Shown here piece by piece: positions 43,796-54,451 of a DNA stretch of 64,000 nucleotides (position 1 is its first letter; every line of letters begins with the position of its first letter). Both the position numbers and the translations under genes were made by a program. The notes below the pieces were generated by a model. It searched no databases. It was not told the DNA's origin and was given only the letters and a program-made list of their open reading frames with translations. This stretch comes from Cherax quadricarinatus (Eukaryota > Arthropoda > Malacostraca > Decapoda > Parastacidae): positions 16,497,609-16,561,608 of the forward strand of contig NC_091369.1 of the NCBI RefSeq assembly GCF_038502225.1. Direction: 5' to 3'.

Positions 43796-43924
43796 ATACC
43801 AAAATGGCCAGTATAAGTCTTCAGTATATTCTTTTAACCTTCCATTGTTCTATCCAGAGTGTTTTTATTGCTTTATTTTTGTTAGCATCAGACAGTAATT
43901 ACTTTACCTCCTATTTAGTTGTCG

Positions 43925-44225
43925 AGTGTCTGTGTGGGTTTGAGTGAGTGTGTGTAAGCGAGTTTGTGCTTGCATGTTTGTATGTACGCTGTTCGTGTTT
44001 GTGCCTGCCTGCATATAATTATTACTTGTGTCCTCAGTGTCAGTCGTGTCTTAGTCTGTATTGGTGTATGTATTAAATTTTGTGCATGAATATTTGTTCT
44101 GAGTACATGTGCTTCAATGTTTGCGTGTCTGCAAGCCCTTGTTGTCGTTATTCCTTAAGCTTAGCTCTTCCTCGTCCCTCCCTGAGGTCCACTGGTTACT
44201 ATTACTACGACACGTTTGGCAGGAT
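43925..44225. other. Unassigned sequence
   Basis: TGTG-rich, weakly low-complexity DNA before the 26-bp minisatellite. No gene signal. Confidence 0.4.
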
Positions 44226-44231
44226 GGTAAT

Positions 44232-44450
44232 ACTTGCAGACTCAAGACGAAGCCAATACTTCCAGACCCAAGACGACGACAATACTTCTAGACCCAAGAC
44301 GACAACAATACTTCCAGACGCAAGACGACGACAATACTTCCAGACTCAAAATGACGACAATACTTCCACACCCAAAACGACGACAATACTTCCAGACCCA
44401 AGACGACGACAATACTTCCAGACCCATGACGACGACAATACTTCCAGACT
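44232..44450 (+). repeat. 26-bp minisatellite, about 8 units
   Basis: The unit is ACCCAAGACGACGACAATAC followed by TTCCAG, with variation mainly in the first eight bases. Degenerate half-units continue to about 44540. The open frame over it is an artefact. Confidence 0.92.
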
Positions 44451-44544
44451 CAAGACAATGGCAGTACCTGCCGACAATAACTGTAGATGCTACCCATCAA
44501 TGCTTGCAGACTCAAGACGACAATATGTACAGACTCAAGACATA

Positions 44545-44870
44545 CACCAGCCTCACCATTTGCATGCCATATCTGGCTTTTTCTCCAAAAAAGATTGGAA
44601 AGATAAATATTCATCAATTCTCCGGTAAGCAAACTGACGCCTCACTTCATGGAGAGTTTCCTCAATGACGTGAGAGGCTAAGCAGCTCCTTGCTGCATTA
44701 GTTCGTCTGCTTACTCACTTTCACAGTACTGTATCGCTTGATTAGTCTTTTCTTTGGATTCTGTTGTTGTTAACGAGAGTAGTCACTTGTAAGTGTCTAT
44801 GAGACACTTGAAAATGCTATTGATATCCCGTTACCAGCTGAAATATCATTCAACTAACTCTTATTAACAA
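44545..44870. other. Unassigned sequence
   Basis: No repeat or coding pattern recognised. Confidence 0.4.
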
Positions 44871-44874
44871 TAAA

Positions 44875-44964
<90 letters not shown>
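44875..44964. repeat. (GT)n microsatellite
   Basis: Uninterrupted (GT)n over about 88 bp. Unlike most (GT)n tracts here it has no adjacent LINE terminus; CGTATTCACCATG follows, a weak resemblance only. Confidence 0.95.
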
Positions 44965-44965
<1 letters not shown>

Positions 44966-45287
44966 TATTCACCATGTTTTTCTCACCCATTTGCGTTTGC
45001 CTTCTGTAAGTGAATGAAATTACAGGTAAACACGTGTGTATACGTATGCAAAGGCATACATGTGTGCAAATGCATATGTATGCATATCAGTGGGTGTGCG
45101 TGTGTATAATGAGGAGTGTTGTGTGAGCGAGGAGGTGGTCGTGACTCTGCTGGCCCCTCTGTACCTTAATTACATAGCATCCCTCGCTCCCTTTCATGTC
45201 CCCAAGTCAGAATTTCGTAAACAACATATCATAACATATAACCACGTAATTATGTACCGTGAATGATACATGTCAGCATCTAAACGA

Positions 45288-45288
45288 A

Positions 45289-45341
<53 letters not shown>

Positions 45342-45382
45342 CGTGTGTGTGTGTGTGCGTGTGTGTGTTTGTGTGTGTGTGA
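45288..45382. repeat. (AC)n-(GT)n palindromic microsatellite
   Basis: (AC)n at 45291-45340 switches at ACGTGTGT to (GT)n up to 45380, so the tract is self-complementary and could extrude as a cruciform. Confidence 0.93.
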
Positions 45383-45524
45383 CATTTTAAAGCTTAAATA
45401 AAGGATATTTCTATTATTTTTTCAGTTTTGGGAATTAGCTGGACACTTTTGGACTGTAATGAGTACTATAAATTGCAAAGGTATCATAACTGGTAATCAA
45501 ACTACAGACTAGATTCAGTAAAGT

Positions 45525-45760
45525 GAATATAAACCATACCACGGGCGGGATTTGAACCCGCGATCAGAAAGTCATAAAACTCCAGACCGACGCGCTAACC
45601 ACTGGGCCAGCTAGCTACAATACGATTCGTCCAACTCGGTATATTTATGCACCATAGGAAAGTTAGCATAGGCACCACTGTGACCACAAATGCAAGTTTT
45701 TACAGACGAACCTCCCGTCAGCGTGGCCGTGACGAACTCTAGCTCAAGTCCCCTCACGAA
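45525..45760 (-). mobile_element. Long tRNA-like element, copy 1
   Basis: On the minus strand: ACTTGAGCTAGAGTTCGTCA, then a unique body (ACTTGCATTTGTGGTCACAG, ATATACCGAGTTGGACGAAT), then the tRNA-like part with GTGGTTAGCGCG (A-box-like) and GGGTTCAAATCCC (B-box-like), ending at GGTATGGTTT. The copy at 47835-48093 has the same order and orientation. Together they bracket two VNTR arrays. Confidence 0.8.
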
Positions 45761-45764
45761 ACCT

Positions 45765-45849
45765 CACGAAACCGTAATGACACGATTGCAAACAAATCAT
45801 ACCATGGGCAGGTATGGTTTGTTTACAATCGTGTCATTACGGTTTCGTG
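45765..45849. repeat. 39-bp-arm hairpin of the tRNA-like family
   Basis: Arms 45765-45803 and 45811-45849 match as reverse complements with two mismatches (CACGAAACCGTAATGACACG...CATACC). It is made of the terminal segment of the tRNA-like family alone. Confidence 0.9.
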
Positions 45850-45854
45850 AATCA

Positions 45855-46811
45855 AAGTTAATATAACTAACAAAAAAATTATACTGCAATAATGTTGGTA
45901 GAATTACCGACAGTATGTTAGGTAATTCTACCAATTGACGCCACATTTTTATTGTTACAATCTTTCACTCTCCAGGAGCTTTATCAAGCCGTTACCACGG
46001 CTTGATAAAGCTCCGTTACCACGGCTTGACGAAGCTCCGTTACCACGGCTTGACGATGCTCCGTTACCACGGCTTGACGAAGCTCCGTTACCACGGCTTG
46101 ACGAAGCTCCGTTACCACGGCTTGACGATGCTCCGTTACCACGGCTTGACAAAGCTCCGTTACCACGGCTTGACAAAGGTCCATTACCACGGCTTGACAA
46201 AGGTCCATTACCACGGCTTGACAAAGGTCCATTACCACGGCTTGACAAAGCTCCATTACCATGGCTTGACAAAGGTCCATTACCATGGCTTGACAAAGCT
46301 CCATTACCATGGCTTGACAAAGGTCCATTACCACGGCTTGAAAAAAGGTCCATTACCACGGCTTGACAAAGGTCCATTACCACGGCTTGACAAAGGTCCA
46401 TTACCACGGCTTGACAAAGGTCCATTACCACGGCTTGACAAAGGTCCATTACCATGGCTTGACAAAGCTCCATTACCATGGCTTGACAAAGGTCCATTAC
46501 CACGGCTTGACCAAGGTCCATTACCACGGCTTGACAAAGCTCCATTACCACGGCTTGACAAAGCTCCATTACCACGGCTTGACAAAGCTCCATTACCACG
46601 GCTTGACAAAGCTCCATTACCACGGCTTGACAAAGCTCCATTACCACGGCTTGACAAAGCTCCATTACCACGGCTTCACAAAGCTCAGTTCCCACGAAAC
46701 GTTGCCACAGTAAAAATGTCGCATTAGCCGCACGTGTGTCCCTTTACCTAACATATTGTCGGTAATTCTACCTATATTATTACAGAATAATTATTGTTAG
46801 TTATATTCACT
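45855..46811. mobile_element. VNTR enclosed by long terminal inverted repeats
   Basis: The left arm, from AGTTAATATAACTAACA (45855-45871), and the right arm, ending TGTTAGTTATATTCACT (46795-46811), are reverse complements. Matching words follow inwards: GGTAGAATTACCGACAGTAT, TGTTAGG, CGCCACATTTTTATTG, and the GAGCTTTATCAAGCCG edge of the array. Each arm spans about 130-145 bp. The inside is filled by the 24-bp array. This is a non-autonomous element with an expanded core. Confidence 0.75.
45975..46690. repeat. 24-bp minisatellite, about 29 units
   Basis: The unit is GGCTTGACAAAGCTCCATTA followed by CCAC, with variants GACGAAGCTCCG (left end), CAAAGGTCC (middle) and CCATGG (scattered). Being 24 bp, it is open in many frames; those frames are not genes. 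The leftmost unit meets its own reverse complement (GAGCTTTATCAAGCC). Confidence 0.95.
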
Positions 46812-46995
46812 TTTTTGCAGGTAGTTGGTAGTTGAATTACTAGTTAGGATTATCTTTGCAATTTGCAATACACGTGCCCCTTTCTAACGTAAATTTTCCT
46901 TTGTAAATACTTTCTTTGCTAATTAAACGAAGATTTATCAGTACGAATATTTATGTCGTTTGAAGACAATCGAATCTTTTTTCACCACCATCCCC

Positions 46996-47815
46996 GCGGC
47001 CCAATAAGTTCGTGCGGCCCAATAAGTTCGTGCGGCCCACTAAGTTCGTGCGGCCCAATAAGTTCGTGCGGCCCACTAAGTTCGTGCGGCCCAATAAGTT
47101 CGTGCGGCCCACTAAGTTCGTGCGGCCCAATAAGTTCGTGCGGCCCAATAAGTTCGTGCGGCCCAATAAGTTCGTGCGGCCCAATAAGTTCATGCGGCCA
47201 CCTAAGTTCGTGAGGCCTACTAAGTTAGTGCGGCCCACTAAGTTCGTGCGGCCTACTAAGTTCGTGCGGCCTACTAAGTTCGTGCGGCCTACTAAGTTCG
47301 TGAGGCCCACTAAGTTCGTGCGGCCCACTAAGTTCGTGTGGCCTACTAAGTTCGTGCGGCCCACTAAGTTCGTGCGGCCTACTAAGTTTGTGCGGCCCAC
47401 TAAGTTCGTGCGGCCCACTAAGTTCGTGCGGCCCACTAAGTTCGTGCGGCCTACTAAGTTCGTGCGGCCTACTAAGTTCGTGCGGCCCACTAAGTTCGTG
47501 AGGCCCACTAAGTTCGTGAGGCCCACTAAGTTAGTGTGGCCCATTAAGCTCGTGTGGCACACTAAGTTCGTGTGGCCCACTAAGCTCGTGTGGCCCACTA
47601 AGCTCGTGTGGCCCACTAAGTTCGTGTGGCCCACTAAGTTCGTGCGGCCCACTAAGTTCGTGCGGCCTACTAAGCTCGTGTTGCTCACTAAGTTCGTGTG
47701 GCCCACTAAGTTCGTGTGGCCCACTAAGTTCGTGTGGCCCACTAAGTTCATGTGGCCCACTAAGCTCGTGTGGCCCACTAAGCTCGTGTGGCCCACTAAG
47801 TTCGTGCGGCCCACA
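46996..47815. repeat. 18-bp minisatellite, about 45 units
   Basis: The unit is CGGCCCACTAAGTTCGTG. CAATAAG units are confined to the left end, CGGCC units dominate to about 47500, and TGGCC/AGCTCG units dominate after that. Open frames of about 290 residues on both strands (KFVRPT or TNLVGR repeats) result from the 18-bp unit. Confidence 0.96.
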
Positions 47816-47834
47816 AAGAGTAAACACATTACTC

Positions 47835-48093
47835 ACGAAATCGTAATGACACGATTACAAACAAACCATACCACGGGTGGGATTTGAACCCGCGGTCAGA
47901 GAGTCTCAAAATTCCAGACCGTCGCGTTAGCTACTGGACCAGCTAGCCACAATAAGATTCGTCCAACTAGGTATATTTCTACACCATAGGAAGGTTAGCA
48001 CAGGCACCACTGTGACCACAAATGCAAGTTTTTACAGACGAATCTCCCGCTAGCGTGGCCGTGACGAACTCTAGCTCAAGTCCCCTCAAAACC
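47835..48093 (-). mobile_element. Long tRNA-like element, copy 2
   Basis: The same body and orientation as 45525-45760, plus the terminal GTTTGTAATCGTGTCATTAC, then GATTTCGTGA segment. It joins directly to the right end of the 18-bp array. Confidence 0.8.
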
Positions 48094-48104
48094 GTCAACA
48101 TGAC

Positions 48105-48266
48105 TCACGAAATCGTATTGACACGATTGCAAACAAACTGTACCACGGGTGGGGTTTGAACCCGCGGTCAGAGTCTGTCAAAACTCCAGACCGTCGCGTT
48201 AGCCACTGGGAGACTCTCTGACCGCGGGTTCAAACCCCACCCGTGGTATGATTAGTAAACACATTC
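48105..48266. mobile_element. tRNA-like snap-back element
   Basis: TCACGAAATCGTATTGACAC, then a tRNA-like block, then its reverse complement: the GGTTTGAACCCGCGGTCAGA stretch against the GACCGCGGGTTCAAACCCCA stretch. Arms are about 40 bp around an A-box-containing centre (CGCGTTAGCCACTGG). No clear target-site duplication. Confidence 0.75.
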
Positions 48267-48339
48267 CCCACCACTCATTCCTGAGCAGTATTTCAAAAGC
48301 CTTACGCACATTACACTATAAATGAACTAAAACTGACAC

Positions 48340-48480
48340 CCATGATGAAGGGGTCACTGCGTGCGGCCAGCGGCAACAGCCTAGTTGATCAGACGCTGAT
48401 CTACCAAGAGGCCTGGTTTCAGACCGAGCCACGGGGGCGTTGACCCCCGAAACTCTCTCCAGGTAAACTCCAGGTAAACC
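48340..48480 (-). mobile_element. SINE-like element, reversed diverged copy
   Basis: The reverse of 43147-43365: GCGTGCGGCCAGCGGCAACA, CACGGGGGCGTTGACCCCCG, then CTCTCTCCAGGTAAACTCCA with two 11-bp end units. It abuts LINE copy J exactly. Confidence 0.7.
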
Positions 48481-49295
48481 TAATTGTGGTTGGAGGGGTC
48501 GAGGCTCAGCTCCTGGCCCCGCCTCTTCATTGGTCGCTACTAGGTCCTCTCTCTCCCTGCTCCACGAGCTTTATCATACCTCGTCTTAAAACTATGTATT
48601 ATTCCTACCTCCACTACATCACCTGCCAGACTATTCCACTTCCTGACAACTCTATGACTGAAGAAATACTTCCAAACATCCCTTTGATTCATGTGAGTCT
48701 GTGACCCCTTGTTTCTGTGTCCCCTCTCTGGAACATCCTGTGTCTGTCCACCTTATCTATTCCTCGCAGTATTTTGTATGTCGGTATCATGTCTCCCCTA
48801 ACCTTCCTGTCCTCCAGTGTCGTCAGGCCGATCTCCCTTAACTTTTCTTCGTAGGACATTCCCCTTAGCTCTGGAATTAGCCTTGTTGCAAACCTTTACA
48901 CTTTCTCTAATTTCTTGACCAGGTGTGGGTTCCAAAGTGGTGCTGCATACTCCAGTATGGGCCTGACGTACAACGTGTACAGTGTCTTGAACGATTCCTT
49001 GCTGAGTTATCGGAACGTTATTCTCAGGTTTGCCAGATGCCCGTATGCTGCAGCAGTTATCTGGTTGATGTGGGCCTCAGGAGACGTGTTCGGTATTATA
49101 CTCACCCCTAGATCTTTCTCCTTGAGTGAGGTTTTCAGTCTTTGGCCGCCTAGCTTATACTCTGTCTGCGGTTTTCTTTGCCCTTCTCTGATCTTCATGA
49201 TTTTGCATTTGGTGGGGTTAAATTCGAGGAGCCAGTTGCTGGACCACGCATCCAGCCTGTCCACGTCTCTTTGTAGCCCTGCCTGATTCCATACT
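48481..49295 (-). mobile_element. CR1-superfamily LINE, copy J (3' part)
   Basis: The ORF2 C-terminus appears in broken frames, ending upstream with MDRLDAWSSNWLLEFNPTKC, then KIREGQRKPQTEY and GVSIIPNTSPEAHINQ. It lacks the (AC)n tail: the 3' UTR starts at TAATTGTGGTTGGAGGGGTC next to the SINE-like element. 5'-truncated at about 49290. Confidence 0.83.
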
Positions 49296-49392
49296 TCTGG
49301 AACACCATCGTAAAATGACCCTAACCGCTACTTCCTGATTGAAAAATAATGTAATGTATTTTCTTCTTACACAAATAACCCGTACATCAGAG

Positions 49393-49407
49393 AGTGAGAG
49401 AGAGAGC

Positions 49408-49485
<78 letters not shown>
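49393..49485. repeat. (GA)n microsatellite
   Basis: GAGAGA over about 90 bp with a few C interruptions, continuing weakly to 49520. Confidence 0.95.
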
Positions 49486-49486
<1 letters not shown>

Positions 49487-49729
49487 AGACAGAGGGCCAG
49501 AGAGACACAGACAGATAGAGAAGCCTACGATGACGTTTCGGACCGTCTTGCACCATTCACAAGAGAGAAGACTCCAAATGACCCAGTATATATAGGCAAG
49601 GAACACAGGAACGGGAGAAAGAGAGGAGGAAGGAGCAGTAGTAGTAGTAGTAATGGATGCAAGTAACCAATACTTACAGAGTAACCAATAGAGCTTGGAA
49701 ATGTTCACAAGTGCACATCTAGTTTGCAA

Positions 49730-52577
49730 CAGCTGGCTTACAGCAGCTGGCTTACAGCAGCTGGTTTACAGCAGCTGGTTTACAGCAGCTGGTTTACAGC
49801 AGCTGGTATGCAATAGCTGGTTCACAACATTTTCTGCACTGCACCTGATTTGCAACAGTTGGGTCAAAGCAGCTGGGTCACAGAAGGTAAATTACAGCTG
49901 GGTCACAGAAGCTAGATTACAGCTGGGTTACAGAAGCTAGATTACAACTGGTTCACAGAAGCTAGATTACAGCTGGGTCACAGAAGCTAGAATACAGCTG
50001 GGTCACAGCAGCTAGATTACAGCTGGGTCACAGAAGGTACATTACAGCTGGGTCACAGAAGCTAGATTACACCTGGGTCACAAAAGCTAGATTACAGCTG
50101 GATCACAGAAGCTAGATTACAGCTGGGTCACAGTAGCTAGATTACAGCTGGGTCACAGAAGGTACATTACAGCTGGGTCACAGAAGCTAGATTACAGCTG
50201 GGTCACAAAAGCTAGATTGCAGCTGGGTTACAGAAGCTAGATTACAACTGGTTCACAGAAGCTAGATTACAGCTGGGTCACAGAAGCTAGAATACAGCTG
50301 GGTCACAGAAGCTAGATTACAGCTGGGTCACAGAAGGTACATTACAGCTGGGTCACAGAAGCTAGATTACAGCTGGGTCACAAAAGCTAGATTACAGCTG
50401 GGTCACAAAAGCTAGATTACAGCTGGGTCACAGAAGTTAGAATACTGCTGGGTCACAGTAGCTAGATTACAGCTGGGTCACAGAAGGTACATTACAGCTG
50501 GGTCCCAGAAGCTAGATTACAGCTGGGTCACAAAAGCTAGATTACAGCTGGGTCATAGAAGCTAGATTACAGCTAGGTCACAGAAGCTAGATTACAGCTG
50601 GGTCACAGAAGCTAGATTACAGCTGGGTCACAGAAGCTAGATTACAGCTGGGTCACAGAAGCTAGATTACAGCTGGGTCACAGAAGCTAGATTACAGCTG
50701 GGTCACAGAAGCTAGATTACAGCTGGGTCACAGAGCTAGATTACAGCTGGGTCACAGAAGCTAGAATGCAGCTGGGTCACAGAAGCTAGATTACAGTTGG
50801 ATCACAGAAGCTAGATTACAGCTGGATCACAGAAGGTAGATTACAGCTGCGTCACAGAAGGTACATTACAGCTGGGTCACAGAAGCTAGATTACAGCTGG
50901 GTCACAGAAGTTAAATTACAGATGGGTCATAGAAGTTAGATTACAGCTGGGTCACAGAAGCCAGATTACAGCTGGGTCAGAGAAGCTAGATTACAGCTGG
51001 GTCATAGAAGCTAGTTTACAGCTGGGTCACAGAAGCTAGTTTACAGCTGGGTCACAGAAGCTAGATTACAGTTGGGTCACAGAAGCTAGATTACAGCTGG
51101 GTCACAGAAGCTGTATTACAGCTGGATCACAGCAGCTAGAATAGAGCTGGGCCATAGAAGCTAGATTACAGCTGGGTCACAGAAGCTAGATTACAGCTGG
51201 GTCACAGAAGCTGTATTACAGCTGGATCACAGAAGCTAGATTACAGCTGGATCACAGAAGCTAGATTACAGCTGGGTCAGAGCAGCTAGATTACAGCTGG
51301 GTCACAGAAGCTAGATTACAGCTGGGTCACAGAAGCTAGATTACAGCTGGGTCACAGCAGCTAGATTACAGCTGGTTCACAGAAGCTAGATTACAGCTGG
51401 GTCACAGAAGCTGTATTACAGCTGGGTCACAGCAGCTAGATTACAGCTGGATCACAGAAGCTAGATTACAGCTGGGTCACAGCAGCTGTATTACAGCTGG
51501 GTCACATAAGCTAGATTACAGCTGGGTCACAGAAGCTGTATTACAGCTGGGTCACAGAAGCTAGATTACAGCTGGTTCACAGAAGCTATATTACAGCTGG
51601 GTCACAGAAGTTAGATTACAGATGGGTCACAAAAGCTATATTATAGCTGGGTCACAGAAGCTAGATTACAGCTGGGTTACAGAAGCTAGATTACAGCTGG
51701 GTCATAGAAGCTAGTTTACAGCTGGGTCATAGAAGCTAGTTTACAGCTGGGTCACAGAAGCTAGATTACAGCTGGGTCACAGAAGCTGTATTACAGCTGG
51801 ATCACAGCAGCTAGATTACAGCTGGGCCATAGAAGCTAGATTACAGCTGGGTCACAGAAGCTAGATTACAGCTGGGTCACAGAAGCTGTATTACAGCTGG
51901 GTCACAGCAGCTAGATTACAGCTGGATCACAGAAGCTAGATTACAGCTGGGTCAGAGCAGCTAGATTACAGCTGGGTCACAGAAGCTAGATTACAGCTGA
52001 GTCACAGAAATTAGATTACTGCTGGGTCACAGCAGCTAGATTACAGCTGGGTCACAGAAGGTACATTACAGCTGGGTCACAGAAGCTAGATTACGGCTGG
52101 GTCACAGAAGCTCGATTACAGCTGGGTCACAGCAGCTAGATTACAGCTGGTTCACAGAAGCTAGATTACAGCTGGGTCACAGAAGCTGTATTACAGCTGG
52201 GTCACAGCAGCTAGATTACAGCTGGATCACAGAAGCTAGATTACAGCTGGGTCACAGCAGCTGTATTACAGCTGGGTCACATAAGCTAGATTACAACTGG
52301 GTCACAGAAGCTGTATTACAGCTGGGTCACAGAAGCTAGATTACAGCTGGTTCACAGAAGCTGTATTACAGCTGGGTCACAGAAGCTAGATTACAGCTGG
52401 GTCACAGAAGCTGTATTACAGCTGGGTCACAGCAGCTAGATTACAGCTGGATCATAGAAGCTAGATTACAGCTGGGTCACAGCAGCTGTATTACAGCTGG
52501 GTCACATAAGCTAGATTACAACTGGGTCACAGAAGCTGTATTACAGCTGGGTCACAGCAGCTAGATAACAGCTGGTA
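49730..52577. repeat. 25-bp satellite with higher-order repeats, about 2.8 kb
   Basis: It begins with 15-bp CAGCTGGTTTACAGC units (49730-49810), then about 108 units of TTACAGCTGGGTCACAGAAG followed by CTAGA. Variant units (GTACATT, CTGTATT, GTCAGAGCAG, CACATAAG) recur at fixed distances of 300, 675, 775 and 225 bp, all multiples of 25, revealing block duplications. Each unit holds the palindrome CAGCTG. No long frame is conserved. Confidence 0.95.
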
Positions 52578-52749
52578 ACAAACCCCTGTTACTCTACATA
52601 ACACCATACTGAACATAGTCTTAACTGTACGTGATTACTGTTTATAAAAAAAATATATAGAAAATTATTCGTGAAATCAGTTGTGGTAAGCTTGTTTCCG
52701 TCTACTCTGTCCAGACAACACAAACACTAGCATTCATTGAGCTATAACC

Positions 52750-53050
52750 CAACTTCCACAAACATGTGCATCACACAACGCTCGACTGGGCACTGTAGCT
52801 GTCGTTCCACAGTCTCAGGAGGCCCAGGAGCTGTAGTTCAGCAGTTTCAAGTTTCAAGAGGCGCAAGAGCTGGATCTAAACATCCTATGGATGTCCGGGA
52901 GATTTATCTCAATACGCTAAAGAGATCCAGGAGCTATAACCGAACATTTTAAAAACACAAAGGTGTTGTAGCTCAGCACTCTCAAGAGGACCAGGAGCTG
53001 TAGCTCAACAGGCCTAGGAGATGTTGCTCAATATCCCAAGAGTTTTAATC
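52750..53050. repeat. Degenerate AGGAGCTGTAGCTCA repeats, forward
   Basis: Irregular 30-45 bp units with TCAAGAGGNCCAGGAGCTGT, then AGCTCA. The reverse complement of the same unit fills 53690-54320. Confidence 0.6.
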
Positions 53051-53690
53051 AGTTGTCACTCACTCTTAGTGTTGTTATGCTATACACATTTTCACGCATC
53101 AGTTGTTGAGATATTACAATCTTTCTACCCACTCCCTCTCTCTCTCTCAAAAAAAGTAAAATTATGCTAAAACGAAGCTTCTTTTAAAATGAATTGAGAT
53201 GATCGAGCACCTTCCCTGCCTTATGGAATAATTATCGTGTTTCTAAAAGATCAACTTATTAATTTGGGTTTCGTGGCAGCAAGACTAATATCCTCCGAAC
53301 ACTCTTAAGTTCCTCTCTTTCTCTGGCATCGTCTGGCAATCAATACTGGAGGGTGGCCAGGCTGCGTGAGCATCCCATGCTTGAAGATCAATCATACGAG
53401 GCTTTTTCTCATTAATGTATAATTTTATATGCATTTGTTAAGAATTGTGTCAGTTCTTGAGACTTACAAGGGTGCTGTGCAACAGCAGTGTGGGAGGATC
53501 AGTTACAGCTTATGAATCTAACATACTAACGTCAAACTTGACCGATTTCAGAGGGATGGCGTCAAGATCTTAGGCTTCATATAGTTGTTGAATGTCATTC
53601 AGTTTTGTATATTAAAATTTCATTACAAAAATAATGAAGTGAATATTCATTATTTATAGAATCCTTTAATAAACTATGTCAGACTTAAAA
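53050..53690. other. Unassigned sequence between inverted degenerate repeats
   Basis: AT-rich, with a short CTCTCT tract (53130-53147). No gene or element recognised. Confidence 0.4.
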
Positions 53691-54320
53691 ATGCGTTTGG
53701 AAGTTTTAAGTTCCTAGTAATGGGATTGTTGACATTTTCGAATTACAGTTCTGTGTCTTTGATGATATCTTGACAAAGCATTGTCTAATTGATCTCAGAT
53801 TTCAGAGGTGTCTGGCAATGCTGATCAGCAGAACCTATGCCTCAAGAGGATGAATAATAGCTCCTGTACCTATTTAGAATAAATTCACCCTATCTGATTT
53901 ACGTTAAATTCAGCATTGTTTGGCAGATCTGATCCATTGGTCCTGGTTGTTCGGAATTACAATTCTTGGTCCTCTTGAAGATATCGTCACTCAGCTGACA
54001 AATTTAAAATTTCTGAAGTGTATGGCTGTTGAGGTACAACTTATAAACCTCTTGAGGGCGTTATAACACTTTGACCTCTTGGTGGTATTGGGCAATAATA
54101 ATTCCTGGGCTTCTTGAATGTGTTTAGAAAAATCTCTTGTCTTTATTTACAGCTCCTGAGCCTCGTGAGGGTGCTGAGGTGCACATCCTAGATTGTATTA
54201 GTGTGAGCTGTAACTCCTGGCCCTCTTGAAGATGATGAGCTGTAACTCCTGGAACTCTTGAAGTTGAGCTGTAAGTCTTTGGCTGTTGAAGGTGTTGATC
54301 TACAGCGTCTGGGCATCTTG
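53690..54320. repeat. Degenerate repeats, inverted relative to 52750-53050
   Basis: Units related to GAGCTGTAACTCCTGGCCCT, then CTTGAAGATG, spaced 30-90 bp and clearest at 54205-54310. They are the reverse complement of the unit at 52750-53050. Confidence 0.6.
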
Positions 54321-54451
54321 GAAGAGTGAGGTGAGGAATGTTGAAGTTGACTGCTGAGAGGAGGTTGGATCTGAATAAGACCTGCCCGGCAAAGGCAAGT
54401 ACGTTTGTTGTTGTGTTGGATAACGATGAAGTTTCCTGGCAAAGGGTTCAG

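Larger units (their letters stand above)
42945..43920 (-). mobile_element. Old LINE relic split by younger insertions
   Basis: Minus-strand traces of RT occur at 42945-43150 (the FEKAYE-like motif A area) and 43500-43670 (a stretch parallel to 17760-17880, with ACACTGGTCAGTGAAATAGG). A downstream part lies at 43800-43920. Between them sit a SINE-like element (43147-43365) and two tRNA-like repeats (43390-43490 and 43680-43795). All frames are lost. Confidence 0.55.

Noticed and set aside
45935..47887. Repeat proteins of 240-292 residues on both strands
   Set aside because: Unit lengths of 24 and 18 bp are multiples of three and keep several frames open on both strands. No signal peptide or flanking gene structure is present, so a structural protein is not supported.
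49730..52577. CRISPR-like array
   Set aside because: The units are contiguous 25-bp tandem repeats without unique spacers; the context is eukaryotic satellite DNA.
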